Positions 51,418 through 60,241 of a stretch of DNA of 64,000 nt are shown here, one piece after another; within the stretch, counting starts at the first letter, position 1; the number at the start of each line of letters is the position of its first letter. Source of the stretch: Alloacidobacterium sp963823845. GTDB lineage: Bacteria; Acidobacteriota; Terriglobia; Terriglobales; Acidobacteriaceae. The position numbers and the translations under genes are program-made. The notes beneath the pieces were generated by a model. The model was not told where the DNA came from. It saw nothing but the letters and a program-made list of their open reading frames with translations, and did no database searches. The stretch spans positions 319,847 through 383,846 of the forward strand of contig CAWGND010000026.1 in assembly GCA_963823845.1 (NCBI GenBank), read 5' to 3'.

Positions 51418-52204
51418 AGTTGGGCTTGGCCGCGCCTTTGGAATAGAGGTCGTAAGGATTGAACTTGCGCACCCAGTCGAACATCTCCTCGTCGTGCGCG
51501 GTCATCAGGTGCTTGTAGGCTCCGTGCTTGTGCGCGGGATAGAAGGAGTGGTAGCGCAGCATATAGAGCGCTGGCTCTGGCAGGTAAGGTTTGGCGACGT
51601 TGTAGATGTACTCGTCGTGTCCCCAGGAGAGATGCACGTTGTCGAGGCCGGAGTTCGGCTCGTAGATGCCGTATTTTGTCTGGTACTCGGGTATGTCGCT
51701 GTCGGGGTTGGCAGCGAAGTAGTTGCGGAAGACGATTTCGTCGGACTAGGCGCAGCCTACAGGGAAGGTGTCGCCAACGACCGCCCACTGCGGCTCGCCA
51801 TACAGGCAAAGCACCTTGCCAAGATCATGAACTAGCCCGGTGAGGACCATCCAGCGCGGATGCCCGTCCCGGCGGATAGCCTCCGACGTCTGCAGCAGGT
51901 GCTCGATCTGGGTGAGATCGGTGTCAGGGTCACTGTCGTCAACCAGAGTGTTCAGATAATCCGCCGCTTCCCAGATGCTCTTCTTGCCGCGGTCAAGCGA
52001 CAGAAACGCCTTCTCCTTCTGGAGAACGAAATCGACGGTCTGGTTTTGGTGGTTGAGCCGGTAGAACTCGGCCACACCCGGGTTTGCCTCGACGTCGTAG
52101 TTGCGGAACTCTTCTTCAGCCTTGCCTTCTTTGTAGCGGCCGGCGACGAAATCGTCCCAGTCGTCGAGGTGTTCCATGGGCTTTTCAGGAGTGATGGTGT
52201 GCAT
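51350..52204 (-). pseudogene. myo-Inositol oxygenase interrupted by one in-frame amber codon
   Basis: Codons 1-152 read as MIOX: NYDVEANPGVAEFYRLNHQN, then GLVHDLGKVLCLYGEPQWAV and VGDTFPVGCA. Codon 153 is TAG (complement of 51746-51748). The same frame then continues SDEIVFRNYFAANPDSDIPE, LDNVHLSWGHDEYIYNVAKP, YMLRYHSFYPAHKHGAY and FNPYDLYSKG to a normal stop. The iron ligands in VHD lie before the stop; those in GHDEY, RYHSFYP and NPYDLY lie after it, so the short product would be dead. One base (e.g. TGG to TAG) explains it. GGAGGAC precedes the ATG. Intact, it would cleave myo-inositol to glucuronate. Confidence 0.9.
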
Positions 52205-52386
52205 GGGAAGAGTCCTCCGTTGATTTGGATATTATAGGAGCGGGAGCCGACGACCGTCATGCAAATTCGCCAGATTTTTCAGGGCTGGTAGCGATTCCAT
52301 CCGTTTCTGGAAATGGCTCGGCTCTGGTCAGGATATGCGGTGATTGAGCCGCACTTTGACAGCCTGGGAACGATGCCATTAGGTTT

Positions 52387-52482
52387 ATGCAGATGCTGAA
52401 AGCAATTTTGACCGACGTGCAGTTCTGGATTCCGGTGTGTGTTCTGGCGGTGGGCGTGCTGCTGCTGGCATGGCTGCACTAA
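52387..52482 (+). CDS. 31-residue single-helix membrane peptide, coupled to the sugar transporter
   Basis: ATG at 52387: MQMLKAILTDVQFW, then a hydrophobic helix IPVCVLAVGVLLLAWLH. Its TAA overlaps the ATG of the transporter (TAATG at 52480-52484), so translation is coupled. Such short helices can be transporter subunits. No homologue is known to me with certainty. The start is an internal choice between two ATGs two codons apart. Confidence 0.55.
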   Translation: MQMLKAILTDVQFWIPVCVLAVGVLLLAWLH

Positions 52483-53775
52483 TGAGCACACGTGCCAGCG
52501 TTCCTAAAACGACCCATGCGTCGATGCATGGGCTCGGGGTAGCCTGCGGCCTCGCCGCCGGAGTTTGGCTGGGCGGCGCCGAGGCTCCAACGAAGCTCGT
52601 GAATGTAGGCATTTCGCCGTTCGCGGTTTCGCTGGCGATGGTGCTCGGTGTCTTCGTCGCGCGGTGGACACTGCCTACCCTGCTGAAAGGAACGGAATAC
52701 GTCTTTCGCGACCTTTTTGCCAAGCCACACCTGATCGTGTGGGCGGTGCTGGCCGGTGCCCTGTGGGCGGTCGCAAATACGCTGACGGTCTTCGCCATTC
52801 GCGATGTTGGGCTTGCGATTGCCTTCCCGCTGTGGAATGCAAACAGCCTGATCGGTATTTTCTGGGGCTGGCTACTCTTCCAGGAGATGCGTGGTGCAGG
52901 CTTCAAGACGGCCGCTCGCGTGCTCGGCGGCGCGCTGGCGATTGTGACGGCGGCGATCTTGCTGGCATTTGTAACTGTGCAGCACACAAATACGGCTGCA
53001 TGCCCGCGCCGTGCATGGAATTCTGGCGGCGCTGGGTGCAAGCTTGCTGTGGGGCACGATGTATGTGCCATATCGCAAGGCCTATCTGAGTGGCATGAAT
53101 CCGCTCTCGTTTGTGACGGTGTTTACGCTGGGCGAACTGGGCACAATGGCGTTGCTTGCGTCGACGTTTGGCGGCGGCATGGCGCACCTGCATGCCGAAC
53201 TGCATCACGCGCGGCACGTCGTGTTCTGGATCTTTCTTGGCGGCTTCTGTTGGGTGATCGGCGATCTGTTCCAGCAGTACGCGACGAAGTACATCGGCAT
53301 CGGGCGCGGGATACCGTTGTCGAATACGAACCAGCTTTGGGGCCTCGCGTGGGGCGCGCTAGTCTTTGGCGAACTGGCCCATGTAAGCGATGAAGGGCGC
53401 TGGCTGATTGTGCTGGGGTCGCTGCTGATGATCGCTGGCGCGGTGTTCATCAGTTCGGCGGCTGCTCCGGTGAGGGAGCAGGCTTCAGGGCGCGATGCGA
53501 TCTCGCGCGAGTGCGAGAAGTATGGGCTGAGTTTTGAGGAATGCGTGGCGGCGCAGCTTGGAGCCGCGCACGGGCATCATGAAGCAGGCAGACGCCCCTG
53601 GTGGGATTTTGTAATTGTAGCGATTGCGGTTACGATTTTTCTCTGGCTGGGGCTTCAAGCCCGGGTTCCTCCGCTCGAAATGAATTTCCTGTGGACGAGC
53701 GTGTTGTGCGTGGTGCTGGGGTTGGCGGCGGTTGGGTCTGGCTGGCTGCTGTGGAAGCGCACCCGGTTCAGCTAG
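52482..53775 (+). pseudogene. DMT/GRP-type sugar transporter, one frameshift
   Basis: Frame 1 from ATG 52482: VGISPFAVSLAMVLGVFVAR, VWAVLAGALWAVANTLTVFA and PLWNANSLIGIFWGWLLFQE, about five membrane helices. Near 53000 it shifts; frame 2 goes on AVHGILAALGASLLWGTMYV, PYRKAYLSGMNPLSFVTVFT, GRGIPLSNTNQLWGLAWGAL and ends WLLWKRTRFS at 53775. The two halves are pseudo-symmetric, as in GRP/glucose-uptake proteins of the drug/metabolite superfamily, about 430 residues when joined. Placed divergently from the MIOX relic (183 bp), it may have imported inositol or a related sugar. Confidence 0.82.
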
Positions 53776-53820
53776 TCGCGAACGCCAGTGCCAGTTCGCA
53801 TCATGCGCACTTGCTTACGG

Positions 53821-55866
53821 CTACCAGATGCGGACGCGATCGGGTGGAGCGAGATAGAGCTTTTCCCCTTGTTTTACGCCGAAGGCGGCATACCAGGCAT
53901 CGATATTGCGCACGGTGTCGGCGCGGTATTCGCCGGGAGCATGTTCATTCGTCAGGACCTGCTGGCGAAGCGCGGCTTCACGCGTCTTTGATCCCCAGTT
54001 CTGACCAAAGGCGATAAAGAATTGCTGATCGCCGGTGAATCCGCTTTGCGCAAGCGCGGCCTTGCCGTTGAGCGATGCGCGGTAGCCGTCGTAGGCGGCG
54101 GCGATTCCGGCTACGTCGGCAATGTTTTCACCGAGCGTCTGCTTGCCGTTGACGTGCAGATCGGGAAAGGGGAAGTAGGTGTCATACTGCGCGGCGAGCT
54201 TCGCTGTCGACGCGTTGAAGTGGGCGAGATCCTCAGGGGTCCACCAGTTGCGCACGCGGCCCTTCGAGTCAAAAGCGGCACCCTCCGAATCGAAAGTGTG
54301 GCTGATTTCGTGTCCGATGACCGTGCCGATGGCTCCATAGTTTGCGGCGGCGGGCGCCAGTGGATCAAAGAAAGGCGGCTGCAGGATGGCAGCGGGGAAG
54401 TTGAGTCCGTTATGCAGCGGCATGTTGACGGCATTGACTGTTTGCGGAGTCATGCACCAGTCGTGACGATCGACGGCGGTGTCGAGGCGCGCAACCTGTC
54501 GATGGTATTTGGCGAGGCTCCCGCGCCAGAGGTTTCCGAAAATATCGTCCGGCTTGACTTCGTAGTTGGAGTAATCCTCCCACTTTTCGGGGTAGCCGAT
54601 GCCGACGTAAAGCGTATCGAGCTTGGCCTGGGCTTCGGCTTTGGTTGCAGGGGCCATCCAGGTGAGAGCATCGATGCGTTTATGGAAGGCCGCGATCAGG
54701 TTGGCTACCATGATTTGTGCCTGTTGCTTCGCCTCTGGCGGGAAGTAGCGCTGGGCATATAGCTTGCCTACTTCGTCGCCGAGCTGGCCGTTTACGATGG
54801 CGACACCGCGCTGCCAGCGCGGGAGCTGTTGCGGCGTGCCGGAGAGCGTCTGGCCGAGGAAGGCGAAGCGTTCGTCGGCCAAGGCTTTCGGCAGGGCGTA
54901 AGCGTAGTCCTTGATGAGGTGGTAGGCGAGCCAGTCCTTCCATGCGTCGAGCGACGTGGAGGCGACGAGCGCCGACTCGCCGGTGAAAGCTGTCGGTTGC
55001 CAAACGATGAAGCTGGACTGCTTATCGAGTCCTGCGGCGCGGAAGAATTCGGTCCAGTCGAGGCCAGGAGCTTTGGCGGCAAAGTCGGACGGTTGCCAAG
55101 TATTGTTGGCTTTATGGATGTCCTGATCTTCCTCAAGCGGGATGTGCTTTTCGGCGATGGAGTGCTCGAGTGCGACGACATTTGCAGCGCGGGTCTCGGC
55201 ATTGTCGAATCCGGCGAGCTTGAACATGGCTGCGATATGCGCCTGGTATTTCGCGCGCAGGTCGCTCATGCGCGGGTTGTCGCTTAGGTAGTATTCACGT
55301 TCGGGAAGCCCAAGGCCACCCTGCAGCAGATAGGCGGTGTAGTGGTCGGAGTCGTTGAAGCCGGGCGCGACCCAGAGACCGAACAGATTCGACGTGTGGA
55401 AGTTGGTATTGTTGAGGGCGTCGACGTCAGCGCGCAGACTTTCGCCAAGAGCGCGGGCGAGATCGGTTTTGTTCTTGATTGCGGCGATAGCGTCGAGGTG
55501 CGGACGCAGCGGGGTAAGACCCTTGGCTTCGATGCCCGCCTCATCCATATAGGAGTTGTAGAGGTCGGCGATTTTGCGCTGGCCGGAGCCTGTGGCGGCG
55601 TTTGATTTGGCGGACTCCTCGATGATGTCAGCGGTGCGCTTATTGCTGAGGTCGGCGAGCGCGGAGAAGACGCCGATGCTGCCGCGGTCGGCCGGGATCT
55701 CGGTGCGTTTGATCCAGTTGCCGTTGGCGTAAAGATAGAAGTTGTCGCCCGGCTTGACCGTGGTGTCGATGTTGGCGACCGCGATGCCGTGGCTTTCCTG
55801 CGCGTGGGCAGCGAAAGTTAGAAGAAAAAGGGCGGCGCAGGCTACTAGTTTAAGAACGCGGTTCAT
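53821..55866 (-). CDS. M13-family zinc endopeptidase (neprilysin/PepO-like), secreted
   Basis: A 681-residue metallopeptidase cleaving oligopeptides. Signal peptide MNRVLKLVACAALFLLTFAA, cut near AHAQ. The large N-terminal domain has the M13 opening NIDTTVKPGDNFYLYANGNW. The catalytic domain has NAVNMPLHNGLNFPAAILQP, the zinc motif GHEISHTFD (His519, Glu520, His523), GENIADVAGI (third zinc ligand Glu) and the terminal ENxAD/RxRxW-type ending PPDRVRIW. Length is standard. The gene lies alone; the 3' end is 45 bp from the convergent transporter relic. Confidence 0.94.
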   Translation of the reverse strand: MNRVLKLVACAALFLLTFAAHAQESHGIAVANIDTTVKPGDNFYLYANGNWIKRTEIPADRGSIGVFSALADLSNKRTADIIEESAKSNAATGSGQRKIADLYNSYMDEAGIEAKGLTPLRPHLDAIAAIKNKTDLARALGESLRADVDALNNTNFHTSNLFGLWVAPGFNDSDHYTAYLLQGGLGLPEREYYLSDNPRMSDLRAKYQAHIAAMFKLAGFDNAETRAANVVALEHSIAEKHIPLEEDQDIHKANNTWQPSDFAAKAPGLDWTEFFRAAGLDKQSSFIVWQPTAFTGESALVASTSLDAWKDWLAYHLIKDYAYALPKALADERFAFLGQTLSGTPQQLPRWQRGVAIVNGQLGDEVGKLYAQRYFPPEAKQQAQIMVANLIAAFHKRIDALTWMAPATKAEAQAKLDTLYVGIGYPEKWEDYSNYEVKPDDIFGNLWRGSLAKYHRQVARLDTAVDRHDWCMTPQTVNAVNMPLHNGLNFPAAILQPPFFDPLAPAAANYGAIGTVIGHEISHTFDSEGAAFDSKGRVRNWWTPEDLAHFNASTAKLAAQYDTYFPFPDLHVNGKQTLGENIADVAGIAAAYDGYRASLNGKAALAQSGFTGDQQFFIAFGQNWGSKTREAALRQQVLTNEHAPGEYRADTVRNIDAWYAAFGVKQGEKLYLAPPDRVRIW

Positions 55867-55999
55867 TCAGGTGTGTGCTCCGGTGACAGGTTGACGCAAA
55901 CATCGAGCGTACCATGCGGGACGGTGATCCCTGGCTGACGTGTGACGACGGCGATATTGGGTGGGACGAGTGGACCCGCTCGGCAGATATATCTCCCCT

Positions 56000-56650
56000 T
56001 CAGAGAATGTTCACAGCCCGCGCTGCCAGCAGAGCGACGGTGGCAAAGGAGATGAGTGCCTGCACCATCATCAGGAGCTTGGCCCATCGCGAGAGAACCG
56101 GCACATCCGTAGGTGAGAACGCCGTGCTGGTGTTGAAGGCCAGAAACAGGTAGTCGACAAAGCCCGGGCTCCAGCATTGCTCGCCCATTTCGCGTTTCGC
56201 CTGCTGGTTGAGCGTCATCTGGGGAAAGAGGAAGGCACCGTCGGTGTGGACGCCGCGCAACTCTCTCTCTCGCGGGCCTCCGGCGTCGAGCCGCCAATAC
56301 CACGACGCAAAGACAAGGATGTTCGCCAGCCAGAGCGCCCCCGCCGAGCGCAGTAGGTCCGGTGGCGCTTCTTTGTGCGAGGGCAGCGCAGCGATGAGCA
56401 GGCAAAGCGACCAGACCATGTCGAGCGTAACGATTGAGGTTAGCACATATCCCAGAATCTTGTTCGTCGTGTCCATTCCGCGATAGCGAGCCCATACAGT
56501 GGGAATCATTAGCACCGCAACGACAGTAATGAGTAGCCACGCCGGGCCTACAGACAAGGAATCGGGCAGAGCAAGGCGCAGTCCGCCGACTGCAAGCAGG
56601 GCGAGCATTGCGGGCCAGCGAGGTTCCAAGTGCTTGGGAGCGTCATTCAT
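56000..56650 (-). CDS. Predicted integral membrane protein, ion-channel-like C-terminus
   Basis: A 216-residue protein with about five membrane segments (WPAMLALLAVGGLRLALPDS, LLITVVAVLMIPTVWARYRG, SIVTLDMVWSLCLLIAALPS, ALWLANILVFASWYWRL, then two at the end). The end part, DYLFLAFNTSTAFSPTDVPV, followed by AKLLMMVQALISFATVALLA, resembles the pore-helix and second helix of two-helix potassium-channel-like proteins, but without a TxGYG filter. The family is known in Acidobacteriota and Actinobacteria as uncharacterised. Function is a guess: a channel-like membrane protein. Confidence 0.7.
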   Translation of the reverse strand: MNDAPKHLEPRWPAMLALLAVGGLRLALPDSLSVGPAWLLITVVAVLMIPTVWARYRGMDTTNKILGYVLTSIVTLDMVWSLCLLIAALPSHKEAPPDLLRSAGALWLANILVFASWYWRLDAGGPRERELRGVHTDGAFLFPQMTLNQQAKREMGEQCWSPGFVDYLFLAFNTSTAFSPTDVPVLSRWAKLLMMVQALISFATVALLAARAVNIL

Positions 56651-56707
56651 CCTGTCTTCCCCTCATGCAAAACGCCGCTTCTTGATCATCCTAACCTGTA
56701 GCTCCAC

Positions 56708-56751
56708 TGTCCGAATTGGACAGCGTGTTCCACTTTGGTACTTGTCGTGCT
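56708..56751 (+). promoter_or_regulatory. Candidate sigma-54 promoter with adjacent palindrome
   Basis: TTGGTACTTGTCGTGCT at 56735-56751 has GG (56737-56738), exactly ten bases, and GC (56749-56750), the -24/-12 spacing. TGTCC-N5-GGACA (56708-56722) immediately upstream is a perfect 5-bp dyad that an activator could bind, although the distance (about 13 bp) is much shorter than usual. Transcription would begin near 56762, some 80 nt before the next gene. Confidence 0.45.
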
Positions 56752-56840
56752 GCTGGTGGCAGTATTCGCTCGTTCCTCTATCAGAACGTAAACAAATGTA
56801 CACACGCGATAACGAAGATACGACGCGATAAGAGAGGGCA

Positions 56841-57155
56841 ATGGGGATGATAAGGCGGCCAAAACCAAAGCTTATGTATGTGCCGTGGGATGCCGACGCT
56901 CTGGTTGATGCTTTGTTTGAGACAGACGATTTATACCAGGCTCGGGTTCTGGCAAAAGCTCTGGCAGTCAAGATGCTGGACGATACCAAGGCGAGTCAGC
57001 CTCCGGTTAAGTATCTGAAAGAGAACAAGGTTGAGGAGCGAGCCCAGGAGAAGACCTTGACTGACGCTCTGATGCAGCAATGGATGCGTCCTCTCCTAGA
57101 ATCGATGGGCGGAGAAGAGTCTTACTCTCTGAGGGCTAAGTGCCTGGAATCTTAG
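56841..57155 (+). CDS. Hypothetical protein, 104 residues
   Basis: Start ATG 56841 with GAGAGGG upstream. The protein is helical and charged: MYVPWDADALVDALFETDDL, then ARVLAKALAVKMLDDTKASQ and KTLTDALMQQWMRPLLESMG. No signal, membrane segment or recognised domain. It follows a candidate sigma-54 promoter and precedes a second unknown gene (75 bp gap), which may share its transcript. The first ATG and the second (codon 3) are both possible starts. Confidence 0.6.
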   Translation: MGMIRRPKPKLMYVPWDADALVDALFETDDLYQARVLAKALAVKMLDDTKASQPPVKYLKENKVEERAQEKTLTDALMQQWMRPLLESMGGEESYSLRAKCLES

Positions 57156-57230
57156 GATCACGCATAAGTTAGGTTCGGACGCAACCAAGGTTACAAAGGC
57201 AGCGTCCACCTCTTATAATGATGAGGATTT

Positions 57231-57629
57231 ATGGACCCCTCCCCCCAGCTGTTGAAAGACTGCATTCCCCCCGAGCCATTGTCCGGCGGACGCGAAGATA
57301 AGCTTTGTACGATCGGCTTTCTGCTCAATTTACAACATGCAGAAGCGCAATCGAGAGAAACCGCCGCGGATGCCGATATGGATGAAGCGTCTGATACTGC
57401 CAGCCGCCTGGAGCAGTTCGGGCGTCTGAAAGCGGCAGTTGTTGAGCGACATGAGATTATGCGAGAGCAATTCAGCCATGTTAAGGATTGCTTTGTCTGC
57501 TCCGTGGCCTTCGGGCTGACTCCTGCGCCAGATGTCAGGCCAGATCGCGGGCCCTTCGTCGACCTTCTGGCGAGATTCAAGAATACCGGGTTGCTCTCAA
57601 AGATGAAGGCCGGGCTTCAACGAATTTAG
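57231..57629 (+). CDS. Hypothetical protein, 132 residues
   Basis: Start ATG 57231 with GATGAGGA upstream. No signal peptide; a predicted helical protein with an acidic middle (ETAADADMDEASDTASRLEQ) and a Cys-containing stretch HVKDCFVCSVAFGLTP. I do not recognise a family. Same direction as the 104-residue gene 75 bp upstream; both are perhaps one unit behind the sigma-54-like promoter. Confidence 0.55.
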   Translation: MDPSPQLLKDCIPPEPLSGGREDKLCTIGFLLNLQHAEAQSRETAADADMDEASDTASRLEQFGRLKAAVVERHEIMREQFSHVKDCFVCSVAFGLTPAPDVRPDRGPFVDLLARFKNTGLLSKMKAGLQRI

Positions 57630-57753
57630 ACGGTGTAACCCTGGGGTTACGGTCAACTATGTATCCTCTCTCGTCTGTTGATGACGAGCGCTTCGCCCAG
57701 GTTCTAAAGAGGGGCCCCAAGGCGGAATCAAGCGTCAATCTTCCCATCCGATC

Positions 57754-58502
57754 CTATTCGCCCGACGACCTCGATTGTTTTCCTGACCAGACTGCTGCGG
57801 GGCTGAGCGGCCTGTCGATACGCGCTCTTTGCGTGGGCGTCCATTTCACAGAGAAGCGGGTCGATTTGCAGGGTAGCAGGTCGGATTTAGCGGAACGCGT
57901 GTCGGCGGCGGCCTGAAATTGCGGGAGCGTGATACTGACTGGTTGATTGGCTTCGGCGGCTTCTTGCTGGGCTTGCCGTTCGGCTTCCCGTTCAGCCTTC
58001 ATGGCTTCGGCTTCGCGGAGGAGGATTTCGCCGAGGCTGGGGCTTCGTTTTTCGGGGATTTCTTCGGGGTCGGGGGTCTGTTTGGGCGGGGCGATGAGGG
58101 TGCCGTCTTCGTGCTCGTGGATCTCGCGGACGATGGCCGCGGCGTCCTGCAAACCCACGTTAGCTGCGCCTTCGGCTCCGCGAACATGGGGCACCCGTCG
58201 GTGGTGGTTCTGGGAGGCGACCTGCAGTCCGTAGATGAGGATGCGGGCTCGGCGCGAGTCGATGCGATTGGCAGCCAGTGCAAGGACTACATCGGAGAGG
58301 GCGAGTTGGATGGCGTCGGCATCTTCAAGGGCGGTAAGGGCCAGGGCGGTTTCCTGCGGCGAGGTGTAGGGCTCGTAGGGTTGGTCTTTGGGCATGGGGC
58401 GGCGGTTGGTCTGATGGAAGTAGCAGAGAAGTTCTGGTCGCGGAGCGCGGGCGACTGGCACTTTTTCCCGCTGGTGAAGATGTGACGGCACTCGTTGTAC
58501 AT
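57754..58502 (-). pseudogene. CxH/CxxH zinc-finger-like small-protein family, copy 2 (frameshifted)
   Basis: Frame 1 starts at 58502: MYNECRHIFTSGKKCQSPAL, RDQN, giving C5, H7, C15 as in copy 1. One base is missing near 58428 (TTCTCT); frame 2 resumes CYFHQTNRRPMPKDQP, the C26/H29 pair, then EDADAIQLALSDVVLALAAN, RIDSRRARILIYGLQVASQN, aligning with the middle of copy 1. The C-terminal half differs: a long charged coiled coil (REAEAMKAEREAERQAQQEA) replaces the Cys cluster. About 250 residues when repaired. The same 5' leader precedes it. Function unknown. Confidence 0.65.
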
Positions 58503-58808
58503 GCTGGTGACCCCTCGGTATGTTCTTGTAAATTCCTGAGAGGGCGTGAGTTAGGGGATAGGGAAACCTCAGGGTCTAAAGCCCCCTGTTTTGTTGATCT
58601 TGATTGCGAGGGCTGAAGCCCCTCGCCTACCTGACCCCTAAAACACGAAAGCCCGACGCAAGGCCGGGCTTTTTTCTCTCTATATCTTTTTTCTCTCCAT
58701 ATCTAGTTTAACAATTCAGGGGGAAATAGTCGGCGAAATCGGCGCAGTTTTTTATCTTTGGATTGTGTGGGTTAGAAGATTTCTTTCGCTTTAGGGGCTT
58801 GACAAGCT
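58503..58808 (-). promoter_or_regulatory. Leader (copy C) with terminator of the second small-protein gene
   Basis: Read on the minus strand: AGCTTGTCAAGCCCC (complement of 58794-58808), then GCCGACTATTTCCCCCTGAA with TAAACTAGATA (58700-58734), a hairpin AGCCCGGCC..TCGGGCT (58648-58675; the T-rich tail is on the plus strand), GGCTTCAGCCC repeats, and GAGGGGTCACC before the ATG at 58502. Total length 306 bp, versus 302 bp in copy B, with the same box order. Confidence 0.6.
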
Positions 58809-58919
58809 GAGGAATGCCCCACTCAAGCCAAAAGCGGGCTTGAACGGGCCACCCGTCCGATTAGTCGACTTCCGGTTTGCCGACATCTATGTAAGTTAAA
58901 GTCAAGAGAAAAAACACGA

Positions 58920-59209
58920 GGCCTGAGGGCGCGCTCCGGAGGGCGCGCATTGCGTGGATCAGGATCCTTCACTGCGCACAAGTGCCTCTCGGCTGGTGGT
59001 CCCTGTACCCTGCAGGACCGGACATCTATTTGCTGTCTCGGGCTCGAAGACCCGTCACAGAAGATTGAGTTGGTGTTCTCTGCCAGTCCCGAAACAATCC
59101 GTAGGGGCCTGGGATCTGATCCCTCGCCCAGTCGGCAATCGGCGGGACCTGGCAGCCTGCGCGTTCATGAATCCCGATGTTTTTCTTTCCCTTTAGAAGG
59201 GAAGGTCTT
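58920..59209 (-). ncRNA. Structured 3' flank of the IS110 recombinase, candidate bridge RNA
   Basis: About 290 bp of non-coding DNA directly after the recombinase stop contains several hairpins: 59111-59123 (GGGATCTGATCCC), 59040-59053 (GGGCTCGAAGACCC), 58998-59019 (GGTCCCTGTACCC..GGACC with one bulge) and 58929-58948 (GCGCGC..GCGCGC). In IS110-family elements a structured RNA from a non-coding end guides the recombinase to target and donor; in IS1111-type members it lies 3' of the gene. The loops would be the guide regions. The exact RNA ends and the element ends cannot be set here. Confidence 0.45.
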
Positions 59210-60241
59210 TTACGCTGCGACCGTGCGGCTGAACTCTTCGGCAGGCACGAAGTCCTGCTGTCTGCGCTCTACGGCGAGCATGTAGCAGACCATCTTCCTG
59301 GCAACAGCCAACGTGGCGCGGTTCCGATGTCCTCTCTCCAGTTCTCTGGCGTGGATCAGGGCGAGTTCGTGAGACTGTCTGGGCGCCAGCTTGGCAGCCT
59401 CGATCAGCACTCGCTGGATGTGCTTGTTCCGCTGCTTGGAAATCGGCATGCGCATCACCTTGTCGGCTGAGCTCTTCTCCTCACCGCACAAGCCGCAGTA
59501 GCTGATGGCTTGTTTGATCGATGAGAACCGCGTGTAATCGCCAATCTCCAGAGCCCACGTCAGTGCCGTGATTGGACCCACGCCCGGAACCGTTCTCAGT
59601 CGGCGCAGCCGCTCCTGCAGGAGTGGATCTCGCTCCAGAGAACTGACCAACGCGTACTCCAGCTTCTGCGACCGGCTGATCATGTCCCGGCTCAGCTTCA
59701 GTAGCGGCCGGATGCTCTGCTGCACTTCCTTGTTGGTCGTCATCAGCTCGCCGAAGTAGCCCACCTTGTGCAGCCGCTGCTTGTTGTAGCTCACCCCGGT
59801 CTCCATCAGCAGACCGGAGACACGGTTCTTCATCTGCACCATCTGCTTGATCACCAGGTTCCGGTAGCGCAGCGTGCGTCGCCGGTCCCGGATCTCCCGC
59901 GTCGCCATGTGGCACTCCGGCAAGAAGTCGCACCGTAGACAGTCGGCGATCTTGCCGGCATCGATCCGGTCGTTCTTCTTCTTGGACGCGGCGATGGCGC
60001 GCAGCATCAGGGGATGCGCCACCTTCACCTTTTCCGCATGCGGAAGCAGATGATCATAAATCCACCCGGTGAAAATCGTCGCTTCCATGGCGATCATCCG
60101 GGGTTGTGGAAGGGTCTTGATCCACGCATCCAGCTCACGCCGCATGGAACCGATCTTGCCTTCACTGTGCACATGACCAGCTGCGTCCTTCACGCAATAG
60201 CTGATCGTCCTCTTGTGAACATCCAATCCGATGTAATACAT
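59210..60241 (-). CDS. IS110-family RNA-guided transposase/recombinase
   Basis: A 343-residue recombinase. The N-terminal RuvC-like DEDD domain has GLDVHKRTISYCV (first Asp), MIAMEATIFTGWIYDHL (Glu) and KKNDRIDAGKIADCLR (the later Asp pair). The coiled-coil middle leads to a C-terminal Tnp domain: LRRLRTVPGVGPITALTWAL (HhH-like), then QAISYCGLCGEEKSSADKVM, where the catalytic Ser is expected. Both domains are complete and full-length, so the enzyme may be active. It lies between the second small-protein copy and a VWA gene. The 5' flank 60242-60523 shows no gene. Confidence 0.92.
   Translation of the reverse strand: MYYIGLDVHKRTISYCVKDAAGHVHSEGKIGSMRRELDAWIKTLPQPRMIAMEATIFTGWIYDHLLPHAEKVKVAHPLMLRAIAASKKKNDRIDAGKIADCLRCDFLPECHMATREIRDRRRTLRYRNLVIKQMVQMKNRVSGLLMETGVSYNKQRLHKVGYFGELMTTNKEVQQSIRPLLKLSRDMISRSQKLEYALVSSLERDPLLQERLRRLRTVPGVGPITALTWALEIGDYTRFSSIKQAISYCGLCGEEKSSADKVMRMPISKQRNKHIQRVLIEAAKLAPRQSHELALIHARELERGHRNRATLAVARKMVCYMLAVERRQQDFVPAEEFSRTVAA

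Noticed and set aside
59040..59053. tRNA-like GGGCTCGAAGACCC
   Set aside because: It resembles a T-arm, but no acceptor stem or anticodon arm fits around it; read as part of the IS110 flank.
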